Of a stretch of 64,000 nucleotides of DNA, positions 10,270 through 17,786 are shown piece by piece. Location of the stretch: assembly GCA_006384855.1 (NCBI GenBank), contig VCJN01001730.1, forward strand, positions 310,001 through 374,000, in the 5' to 3' direction. This stretch comes from Tetraselmis striata. Taxonomy: Eukaryota; Chlorophyta; Chlorodendrophyceae; Chlorodendrales; Chlorodendraceae. Under the pieces are notes generated by a model. The model saw nothing but the letters and a program-made list of their open reading frames with translations, ran no database searches and was not told the DNA's origin. A program made the translations under genes and the position numbers. Within the stretch, counting starts at the first letter, position 1, and each line of letters opens with the position of its first letter.

Positions 10270-11874
10270 CTACACCTCGGCCTCCCTGCTGCTTGTGCTG
10301 GGGCTATCTGGTATGGATTTGCTAAGTTCCAGAACAACTGGCTGGGGGTCAGCCTCAGCCTCAGCTTTAGGCGTGTCTGCATGCTCTGTTGGTTTGACCT
10401 CATTCTCCTTCGCCGACTTTGGCACAAATGGCCCTTTGCGCAACAAACCAAAGAACATAATATACAGAATTGCTGCCGCAAGGAGGAAGATGCCCATCAC
10501 CGTGAAGGCATTTGGAGCACCAATGGAATCCTGAAGAGCGCCAAATATTAGGGGGGCTGTAAGGCCTGCAGCGCCCTTAAAGGATGTCATGATGGAGAAG
10601 ATGCCCCCTGCCAGCCCGTCAGAGTTGCAGAAAGCAATTGGTAGAGTGTCCATGAGCGGGGTGCACCCGTAGGTGATGCCAAATGCCAATGCGAACACGA
10701 TCACGTTGAGCGCCAGGCTGGTCGAGCTTGTAAATACCACGGTCACCATGGCCACCAGGAATACAGCAGTGCCGTACAGGCCGGTGCCATACCAGAACCG
10801 ATGTGCAGGTAACCGCCTGAGCAGCTGTCCAGTGAGTAGAGAACCAAGCACGCTCGCAATGGAGGAGGATGTCAACAGAAAGTTAGCGCGACTCTGCTGC
10901 TGGTTGCTGTCGCCCAAGGGGTTGTAATGCTGCAAGTAATCGTAGTAGATGAGGGGTCCAAACTGAGTGCCGGCCATTATCAGCTGCTGGAACATGAATG
11001 CCATGAAGCCGAGGTACCAAGTCCTCCACCACTTCAGCGCCGCATTCATGTTCTTTGGCTTGCCCGGCCCCGCCGTGGTCTTTTTCGCAGCAACAAGCGC
11101 GTCACGTTCGTCTTCATTGAAGACCTTGGTTGTCTCCGGGGAATCCATCATGCAGAACCAGGTCATGACTGCCGCCACGGCGCAGTAGATTCCGTACACC
11201 AGGTACACGTAGCGCCAGCCAGCCAACATGATGATTCCGGCCAACGGGCCAAAGAAGATGCCGCCCACTGTGTTTGTCACGTACACCACGCTCCAGCTAC
11301 CAGAGGTCTCTGAGGCTGTGAGGTGCTTGTCCATATTGCGGTACAGGATCGGCTGGACGCAAGCCTGGGTCGCGCCGACGGCCATGTTGCAGAGTGCAAG
11401 ACTCCAGAAATTGGGCAGCCCGGACTTGAGGATGGTAAGGCCGCCCATCGCCAGTAGGTTAAACGACAGCCAGCGGCGCTCGCCGACCTTGGTGGCGATG
11501 TACAGGCTTGGATACTGAAGTGTCGAGAATGTCAGGAAAAAGGCGCTTAACACCAGGCCGAACTGAGAGCTACTCATTCCAAGCGCTTGCGATTGCGGCG
11601 CTGCGACAGCCGAGGTCGCGAGCTTTGACAGCATGTTGGCCCACATTACCGGAACGGTGTGGAGGAGCAACGCCTTCTTCGACTTGCGAAGCGCGTCATT
11701 CAAATGCGACGGGCCGTCACGGCCCTCCTCGGCAGCAATCTCTGAATCGTCCGCGTCTGCTGGAAGCTGACTGGACCGACTCCCCGAGAGGACGGCAAGA
11801 TCGGCTTCTTGGTCGAGTGACACTTCGACGAAACTCGGGGCCGAACCGGCCTCGGCGCCTGCCGGACTCTCCAT
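10270..11874 (-). CDS. major facilitator superfamily transporter, ACS-like
   Basis: A single uninterrupted frame of 534 codons, unusual here because neighbouring genes are intron-rich. After a roughly 70-residue acidic, Ser-rich cytosolic N-terminus come about 12 hydrophobic segments. Family features are visible: a loop after TM2 with GERRWLSF, WRYVYLVYGIY around TM6, and a central hydrophilic loop beginning DSPETTKVFNEDERDAL. The pattern DSP...F..DER.A after TM6 resembles the anion:cation symporter group (allantoate/nicotinate permease-like and NPT-like proteins). The C-terminal 60 residues are hydrophilic. The likely role is H+- or Na+-coupled import of an organic or inorganic anion; the substrate cannot be read from sequence. 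The start at 11874 is the first ATG of the frame and gives a full-length MFS protein. Confidence 0.85.
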   Translation of the reverse strand: MESPAGAEAGSAPSFVEVSLDQEADLAVLSGSRSSQLPADADDSEIAAEEGRDGPSHLNDALRKSKKALLLHTVPVMWANMLSKLATSAVAAPQSQALGMSSSQFGLVLSAFFLTFSTLQYPSLYIATKVGERRWLSFNLLAMGGLTILKSGLPNFWSLALCNMAVGATQACVQPILYRNMDKHLTASETSGSWSVVYVTNTVGGIFFGPLAGIIMLAGWRYVYLVYGIYCAVAAVMTWFCMMDSPETTKVFNEDERDALVAAKKTTAGPGKPKNMNAALKWWRTWYLGFMAFMFQQLIMAGTQFGPLIYYDYLQHYNPLGDSNQQQSRANFLLTSSSIASVLGSLLTGQLLRRLPAHRFWYGTGLYGTAVFLVAMVTVVFTSSTSLALNVIVFALAFGITYGCTPLMDTLPIAFCNSDGLAGGIFSIMTSFKGAAGLTAPLIFGALQDSIGAPNAFTVMGIFLLAAAILYIMFFGLLRKGPFVPKSAKENEVKPTEHADTPKAEAEADPQPVVLELSKSIPDSPSTSSREAEV

Positions 11875-12104
11875 CTCGCAGGTCGACAGACCACGGATCC
11901 GGTCGGGACTGGTGGCAGAGGGAAGTTGCTGCTGCTGTCGTTAGTGGTCGGGGCAGCGCCGGGAACGCGAGGCTGTTCACCGGTATGCTGGGGCCAAACC
12001 CTGGGTGGTCGGAGTGGTGGTGGTGTGTGCTGTTCGTCGACGTCGAGTTTACATGGTCGTCCACTCACGCCGGTATTTATCCTGCCGCTATTGCCTTCTG
12101 CCAG

Positions 12105-12122
12105 ATATGTTGATATATATTT
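12105..12122 (-). promoter_or_regulatory. possible TATA-like element upstream of the MFS gene
   Basis: An AATATATATC-type AT-rich stretch lies on the minus strand about 240 bp before the MFS start codon, in otherwise GC-rich surroundings. Position and composition are the only evidence. The remainder of 11875-12495 shows no gene; short overlapping frames at 11700-12140 are antisense to the MFS N-terminus. Confidence 0.2.
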
Positions 12123-12495
12123 TAAAAATAAGCCGGAAGTATGATCATTATTATACTGGCGCAGCGCCAGTCCGGGAATACTTGAATTCGGAGATATGGG
12201 TGATAAATATTTAATATCAGTATATTTCCGGATTTATCGGTCGCTACATCATAATTAATAACACTGATAGATAGACTAGCGTAGGTAGACGAGCGCTACA
12301 ACACGGTCGCGCCCTGCTGAAGGTGCTGATATTGACTCAGCAGGCAGTCATGCAGTACCAGGAATAGACTACGCCAGGCAGTACTAGCGCGTAGTGTATT
12401 GGAGGATTTTGAGCTCAACCCGCGCGGGCTGCTGATGATTATTATGGCGCCGCGACAACATAATAAATAGCGACTATCGACCGAGGATTACGATC

Positions 12496-12681
12496 TGATC
12501 TAAACTAGTTTATGGGGTTTCCATCCTTGACCTAACCGCTTTTCGGCTACAAGTGCTGCGCAGTGGTACGGGAACTAGTAACTGTTGTTGCGCCCTTGTT
12601 GGGTGCAGCACGAGTAGACATAAAAGCAGCCAGAACAGCTGAGCCTGCCATCTTCCAGTTTTCGCTGCGTTCCACGCAGCG
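12496..12681 (+). repeat. A1 terminal direct repeat
   Basis: It begins TGATCTAAACTAGTTTATGG and ends TTCCACGCAGCG, and matches A2 base for base by eye over 186 bp. It contains a CATAAAAG TATA-like box, so it can serve as the element promoter. A small inverted motif CGCTGCGTTCCACGCAGCG lies at its 3' end. Confidence 0.9.
12619..12626 (+). promoter_or_regulatory. TATA-like box in the A repeat
   Basis: CATAAAAG lies about 170 bp before the ORF1 ATG. The same box is present in A2 (about 15535-15542). Transcription started here would run through both ORFs and into A2. Confidence 0.35.
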
Positions 12682-12794
12682 ATGTAAAAACTGTCTCGTA
12701 ACCCGTTGCGAGCAAGGTCACCCCAGGTTGTTCAAGACCACACCCGGCTCGCCATCCGAGTGTGATATTCTCGTCCGTACGTCCGTGCGTTACT

Positions 12795-13670
12795 ATGTCA
12801 GATGGAGAAGAACCCGTCGCTGAGCCGACGTTGGAGTCGCTGAACGCAGATATGAGGGCACAGTCTTCATTACTGCGAGAGCTGGCTACAGCTGTGGCGC
12901 AATTGACGGTTCGTGATCGCGTTGTTGATGGAGAAGGAGCACATGGCTCCGGCTCAGGGCAGCGTTTCGCGAGACAGCCGACAGGCAGCGGGGGAGCCGC
13001 AGAGCGCCCCGACTTGCTAGAGCTAGCCCAGAGCGGCCGTGTCGGAGCAAAATCCGTGAGTGCCGAGGATGATTACCTCGCGGTGCCAGAGCTACTGCAG
13101 AGAGCAGAGTCTGGTTACGAGGCCGTTCGACCGGTCAGCCGAGTGCCTGGACTTTTCCCCTTGAGCACCGACCTAACGAACGAGTACCTCAAGCAGGATG
13201 ACCGGCGTCTGCCGGCCCAGGAGGAGTACTTGTGGATGTCGTGTTTCGGGGCTCACATGGCCGCCCTTTTCGTGGCGCTCGACGAGCTACTGCCCTACGT
13301 CCCTACCAGCAACCAGGACTTCACCCCCTACCTCGCGAGAGCCCGGAATCACGCCGAGGCCATCGACAAGGCGTTTCGGTTTCGTTTGGCCTTCCTACGG
13401 AAGCTCAATGAGATCAAGCGTGTGCACGGTGACCAGGGTGTTCTGGACGTGCTGCGAGCCCAGCATTTTCAGCCTGCTTCGGAGCATCTGGGTTCCGCGA
13501 TTTTTGGGGACCTCATGCGGGACTACGAGCGTCGTGTCTTCGAGGCGACCGTTGCCAGCAGCGCCAAGGCGACCGCTACTTCTCGAGTGGCGGCTGCAGT
13601 TGCAGGTCGCGGGCGTGGGCGAGGACGTGGCGGCGGACGTGGACGTGGCCGCGAAGGTGAGCACGAGTGA
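12795..13670 (+). CDS. ORF1 of the YR element, Gag-like protein
   Basis: The 291-residue ORF begins at the first ATG in frame (MSDGEEP). It has a short N-terminal helix that could be a coiled coil (residues about 12-40), a disordered Gly/Ser-rich linker, and a helical core (about 85-260) containing LFPLSTDLTNEYLKQ and the WMSCFGAHMAALF segment. The C-terminus is RG-rich (GRGRGRGGGRGRGRE), typical of RNA binding. The position before the YR gene and the RG tail fit a DIRS-type Gag, but no zinc knuckle is present and the assignment rests on context. The stop is TGA, and the same frame continues open into the YR ORF. Confidence 0.6.
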   Translation: MSDGEEPVAEPTLESLNADMRAQSSLLRELATAVAQLTVRDRVVDGEGAHGSGSGQRFARQPTGSGGAAERPDLLELAQSGRVGAKSVSAEDDYLAVPELLQRAESGYEAVRPVSRVPGLFPLSTDLTNEYLKQDDRRLPAQEEYLWMSCFGAHMAALFVALDELLPYVPTSNQDFTPYLARARNHAEAIDKAFRFRLAFLRKLNEIKRVHGDQGVLDVLRAQHFQPASEHLGSAIFGDLMRDYERRVFEATVASSAKATATSRVAAAVAGRGRGRGRGGGRGRGREGEHE

Positions 13671-13883
13671 CGGTGTGGGGCGCCGTTCGTCGGAGCTGCA
13701 GGAGCCTTGCGAGGTCACCTTTCGGTGACCGCCGCAAGACGCACCCTTGCAGCTCAACGGCGGGATGAGCGCCCTGTGTCAGGACCTGACCCCCCCACCT
13801 TACAGACTTCATTTAGACCTTCCTCGGTGCGGCGCTTCTTACAGCTACAGCCGAGTGCGGCTCAACCATCCGCACACCTGCAC

Positions 13884-15332
13884 ATGGCGGCTCAACCATC
13901 CGCCTTTCGTACAACCCCACCTTTGCGTTCGTCGGTTGTTACACTACGAGTTACAACCGGTTCGCAACGACCAAGTTTCGCGCGTGTACGTTACGCACGG
14001 GACAGGCGCTACGAGCGCGAAGGGCGCGCGGGGCGGCCCTCCTACCTGAACCTAGCCCCGCAAACCCGTACCGAAGCTACTGCAAACCCGTCCAGCAACT
14101 ACCGGCCAACCGCCGGGAACCTAACCGCTGCTGCCGAGTACTTTGCGAACAGTGGCCGTGCCGGTGGCACTCTGTCAGTAAAACGACGCACTTACGAAAT
14201 CGACGAGCCCGCAGCTATCGCTCCGTGGGCTGCGTCACTGCGATCCCGACTACAGGACGCGTTCGGCTCAGACGAGCTAGGCCAGCGGACGCTCGACCTG
14301 CTCTCCAGCTCCCTCAGCGCTCAGACCCTCAAGAGCTACGCCGGCAGACTGTCTCAGTTCGCTGAGTTCTGCCACGACTCCGAGAACATCAGCCCGCTAG
14401 AGGCGACTACTGCTACTGTTGTTCGGTACGTTGCCTGGATCGGGGAGCGAGGGCACATCGCAGCTAAGTCGCTGCAACCCTACCTGTCTGCAATCAACAC
14501 CTTCTTCGAGCTGCACAACCTCGTCCCGATCGCCAAGGACAGCCTACACCTCACTTCGGCAAGGCGTGGGTTAATGTTGCGGCAGCGCCGACTGGACGCT
14601 GCCCCCTTGCGTGTCCCTCTGCCTGCGGATGTAGCTTACCGCTTCGTCTCAAAGGCCGAGCTAATTGTGTCTGCTCCTTACCCAGAGTCCCACCTCGACT
14701 ACCGAGCCCTCTTGGCCTCGGTTGTCAACTTCCTGTTCTTTGCCAGGGGCCTTACTGGCGTCTCCTGTCGAGCGCAAGATGTGCATGTCGACACCTACAA
14801 CATCACCTTGCAAATCTACCGCGAGAAGGGTCGCGCTGGCCGTCGGGGACCCGACGACCTGCGCGTACTTCTCCTTCCAGTGTCCGAGCACCCTCGAGTG
14901 GCACGACTCTTGCGGTACTTCATCGACAACGTCCAGTCTGTCCCCCTGGTTACTGTTGGCTTGGCTGCCTCCAACTTCTGGGCTGTCAATGTGGCTGAGC
15001 AGTCAAAACCTTGGACTGCGGCTACGATGTCAGACTGGTTGTCTACAGCGGTCAACCTAGTCAACGCTGCCCCTCCTGCTGGCACTTCCTGGACTTCCCA
15101 CAGTCTACGTAAGGGCGCAGCCTCTGCAGCAAACGCCATCGGAGCGCCACTGTCCCACATCCGCTACCAAGGCGGTTGGGCCACTAACTCCGATGTCGTT
15201 CTGGACTACATCGACCCCAACGTTCTTCCTTCTCCTGGCGCGTGGTTCTTCTTTGGACACATCGCCCCCCTCCGCCACTTCCAAGTCCAACAGGACTCCG
15301 CAGCGGTGGCCTTCCCAGTGCCTCCTTCATGA
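13884..15332 (+). CDS. tyrosine recombinase of the split-repeat element
   Basis: The frame is open from just after the ORF1 TGA (13671) to TGA at 15330-15332. The first in-frame ATG is at 13884, giving 482 residues. The N-terminal 130 or so residues are Ser/Arg/Pro-rich. A SAM-like core-binding domain follows (LSAQTLKSYAGRLSQFAEFC, then YVAWIGERG and the YLSAINTFFELHN helix). The catalytic domain has FLFFARGLTG (probable box I Arg, residue 288), REKGR (Lys 315, beta-hairpin), HSLRKG (His 406, Arg 409), GGW (Trp 432 in the second His/Trp position) and VVLDYIDP (nucleophile Tyr 442). All catalytic positions are present, so the enzyme looks active. Expression could be by TGA readthrough from ORF1 (about 845 codons in total) or by internal initiation. 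It would catalyse integration of a circular intermediate. Confidence 0.85.
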   Translation: MAAQPSAFRTTPPLRSSVVTLRVTTGSQRPSFARVRYARDRRYEREGRAGRPSYLNLAPQTRTEATANPSSNYRPTAGNLTAAAEYFANSGRAGGTLSVKRRTYEIDEPAAIAPWAASLRSRLQDAFGSDELGQRTLDLLSSSLSAQTLKSYAGRLSQFAEFCHDSENISPLEATTATVVRYVAWIGERGHIAAKSLQPYLSAINTFFELHNLVPIAKDSLHLTSARRGLMLRQRRLDAAPLRVPLPADVAYRFVSKAELIVSAPYPESHLDYRALLASVVNFLFFARGLTGVSCRAQDVHVDTYNITLQIYREKGRAGRRGPDDLRVLLLPVSEHPRVARLLRYFIDNVQSVPLVTVGLAASNFWAVNVAEQSKPWTAATMSDWLSTAVNLVNAAPPAGTSWTSHSLRKGAASAANAIGAPLSHIRYQGGWATNSDVVLDYIDPNVLPSPGAWFFFGHIAPLRHFQVQQDSAAVAFPVPPS

Positions 15333-15385
15333 CTTGGCGCTACCCCTTCTCCGTCAATCCACCGCTCTCTACGTTCGCTCAAGAC

Positions 15386-15411
15386 TGGCAAAACCAGACT
15401 CAACTTTGAAA
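15386..15411 (+). repeat. B1 internal direct repeat
   Basis: A 26-bp sequence beginning TGGCAAAACCAGACTCAACT, identical to B2, placed directly before A2 with no gap. Confidence 0.9.
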
Positions 15412-15597
15412 TGATCTAAACTAGTTTATGGGGTTTCCATCCTTGACCTAACCGCTTTTCGGCTACAAGTGCTGCGCAGTGGTACGGGAACTAGTAACTG
15501 TTGTTGCGCCCTTGTTGGGTGCAGCACGAGTAGACATAAAAGCAGCCAGAACAGCTGAGCCTGCCATCTTCCAGTTTTCGCTGCGTTCCACGCAGCG
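15412..15597 (+). repeat. A2 internal direct repeat
   Basis: The 186-bp copy of A1 starts at the base after B1. Similarity to A1 stops sharply after CGCAGCG. Confidence 0.9.
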
Positions 15598-15665
15598 CCC
15601 CCCCTGACTCCGTTTTCCCTCCACGCTTTTCGCTAAACCTTCCTGCCAATTTCGGCTCTTGACCG

Positions 15666-15670
15666 TGTAA
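15666..15670 (+). promoter_or_regulatory. TGTAA poly(A) signal in the A2-B2 spacer
   Basis: TGTAA lies in the 93-bp spacer between A2 and B2. A transcript started in A1 and ended here would carry the A sequence at both ends, apart from whatever lies before the start site, as expected for an element replicated through RNA. Confidence 0.4.
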
Positions 15671-15690
15671 AACAGCCTGCGCGACCTTTT

Positions 15691-15716
15691 TGGCAAAACC
15701 AGACTCAACTTTGAAA
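15691..15716 (+). repeat. B2 terminal direct repeat, right end of the element
   Basis: A 26-bp sequence identical to B1. Beyond it the sequence (CGCAGCAATCG) has no counterpart after B1, which fixes the right boundary at 15716. Confidence 0.88.
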
Positions 15717-15955
15717 CGCAGCAATCGTCTCCCCGGGATATATGGAGATAGTAGTCGCTATTAATCCTTACTCGTCGTACACGCGCGAATGTATTAACAC
15801 TTGCGCATCGCCATCATTAATCCTTACTTCGTCAGCAATCGGCATCCGCCCGCCCGCGAGTCCGCGAGAGTGATCGGTTAGTACTTCACGCGATTTTATT
15901 AGTCGCTAGCTCCGATGCGCGCGCCAGGGAGCGTGCTGCTGCAAGGAACAAGACG

Positions 15956-16149
15956 CTGGATTGCTGCCTAAACGGCCGTCGTAGAGACGCTGCAAGGGTT
16001 TCACTGGTGCCAGTCCGGTCCCGGGAGCGAAAAAAAAACGCTGGCAGCGCGAACACGGACTTTTTTTTCGCCCCCGGACTGGACAGGACTGGTAACAGTG
16101 AAACCCTTGCAGCGTCGTCTCTACGACGGCCGTTTAGGCAGCAGTCCAG
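15956..16149. repeat. 194-bp fold-back inverted repeat with 22-nt loop
   Basis: The left arm (15956-16038: CTGGA, TGCTGCCTAAACGGCCGTCG, TAGAGACG, CTGCAAGGGTTTCACTG, CCAGTCC, CGGGAGCGAAAAAAAA) is the near reverse complement of 16061-16149. The arms differ by a 3-nt and a 5-nt insertion and a few mismatches. An A8 run at the left arm tip pairs with a T8 run at the right. No ORF lies inside. It may be a fold-back MITE or a small-RNA hairpin; the sequence alone does not decide. Confidence 0.85.
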
Positions 16150-17786
16150 TTGCGGAAAGCGAGGCCAGTGACGACGGATGAATTTCCAACACTGTTGGAC
16201 CACCGCGGTTAAAAACGCGCCATCAAAATACCCGGCACTGACCACGAAAGATCTGTCCTACCCGTTTGGGGCGTCGGCCCAGTGGAGTAATACGAGTTGG
16301 GGCAAGCTCTATCTCGCGGAGCAAAGCATTTTGGGAGTGGGATACAAGTGCAACAAAAAGGCAACGTGAGGGAGGGCCCGACGCCACAACTAGAAAATTT
16401 TCCCGATTTCAGAAAAATCCAGGGCTGAAGGGCGGGAGGGACCCCGCCCAAAATAAAGGCAGTCAGTCTGCTGGTGTTGCCGCAATAACCTGACTACTAA
16501 TAAAATCCCTGAACTCGGGAAGTAACAACCCCAAATTATGACGGTGATACCTGACCCCTAGTGATACCCGCACCGCGGGCACTCCACCACCATCGTTCGA
16601 TAGTCTCAGATTCACTTCCACCACATGCCGGGAACCGCTCAGGCATGGCATGAATCCGGGCCAATCGGCGGGCAGTGGGAAATACTCGGGGGCGTAATTG
16701 TATCTCATAATGTGCACCCCGGCCACAACCCCCGCGGGGACACCCGTACCGGACCGGCAACGGATTTGACGCACACGACGCCTCAACATGCTATAGGGAT
16801 ATTATTCCCCAGGTGTTAGTACGGGCTAATGCTGCCGACGATTCGTAATTCGCCCACACCGATGCCTTTACTAGTTTAGCGGCAAAACGCGCGGCTATAG
16901 CGGCCTCCACTAAACTGGAAGACCCGCCCCCTCAGCTAGCCCTAGGTTCGCCCTAGCTATAGTTGATCAAACTACCACCGCATCACAGTCCCCGGTGTCG
17001 ACGTGTTAGGGCGCGCCCGACTTGGCTGATGACCTCCACACGGATTCTGCTAGGTTTCCATCATTCAGTGCTGGCTGCTACCTACAGCTTATCATCATAC
17101 TTGGTGCGAGTACCCGTACTGGTAGCCGTGCGTGGGAGCGCCCGTCGTCGTCAACTCCGCAGGTGCGCTGCTGCTGCCTCATCCGCGGGACATATATAAG
17201 ATTATCGGATAAGCAATCTACGAACTCACGCGAAAGGGTGATCGTCACTGCCAAGCTCCGAGGATCACCGCCGCCGCCACGAGGAACACTACAGCGTTAC
17301 GGGTACAGGAGTGGAGGGCAATCGCAACAAGAACACTGAGCATAGCAGCACCTGCTGCGAAGCTATGCTGGGCGACTGTCACGGCATTGTTCAGACGTTA
17401 ATCAAGGAGGCCTCTTAGCAGGGTGTGTCGGACCTATAATGTAGAATTACAACCCTAAAAACCCTTCTTAAACCCCATGCACGGCTGCTGCTGGCGACCG
17501 TCAGAGCCCATCAGGCGCCCGAGCAGTGCGTTGCTGGCGAGGCGCGGGGCACCGATCGCTGCCGCCACAACTTTATGGCTGTTGCTGTTGAGCTCGGTTC
17601 AACTGCTCGGTGCTCATGTTCGCGCTGTCGAGCTCGGCCGGCTGCTTTGCCATCTGTTGCCGTCACGGGCAACGGCCGATCCGGTGACTACAGCAGAAGC
17701 AGACCCTTGTGGTCGCCCCCCCCCCCCCCCCCCCCCCCCCCCAACCCGAGCGCCGCCTTCGCCTGGCACGCGACGATCCCGCGAAG
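16150..17786. other. intergenic and possible 5' leader of the FPGS gene
   Basis: No gene is supported between 16150 and 17470. From 17477 and from 17575 two overlapping frames encode Ala/Arg/Ser/Cys-rich N-termini that resemble organelle targeting peptides (the latter begins MAVAVELGSTARCSCSR). They are followed by a 27-nt C homopolymer at 17716-17742. They could be a first FPGS exon, but none of the donors tried keeps phase with the downstream exon. Confidence 0.35.

Larger units (their letters stand above)
12496..15716 (+). mobile_element. YR element with split direct repeats (DIRS/Ngaro/PAT-like), no reverse transcriptase
   Basis: The 3,221-bp unit has the order A1 (12496-12681), ORF1, YR ORF, B1 (15386-15411), A2 (15412-15597), a 93-bp spacer and B2 (15691-15716). 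A1 and A2 are both 186 bp and read as identical. B1 and B2 are both 26 bp and identical. B1 abuts A2 exactly, so the internal B1/A2 junction equals the junction that forms when the element ends (B2 and A1) are joined in a circle. This is the split-direct-repeat arrangement of PAT/Ngaro-type DIRS retroelements. Unlike autonomous members, no RT, RNase H or methyltransferase-like domain lies between the repeats; there is no room for one. Identical repeats indicate a recent insertion. No target duplication is seen, as expected for YR integration. Confidence 0.85.

Noticed and set aside
12482-12500. Target-site duplication of the YR element
   Set aside because: The flanks (ATTACGATC on the left, CGCAGCAATCG on the right) share no convincing repeat, which fits YR integration.
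13657-13700. 44-nt intron joining the Gag-like ORF to the YR ORF
   Set aside because: GTGAGC and CTGCAG are good sites, but removal shifts the frame away from the YR reading frame.
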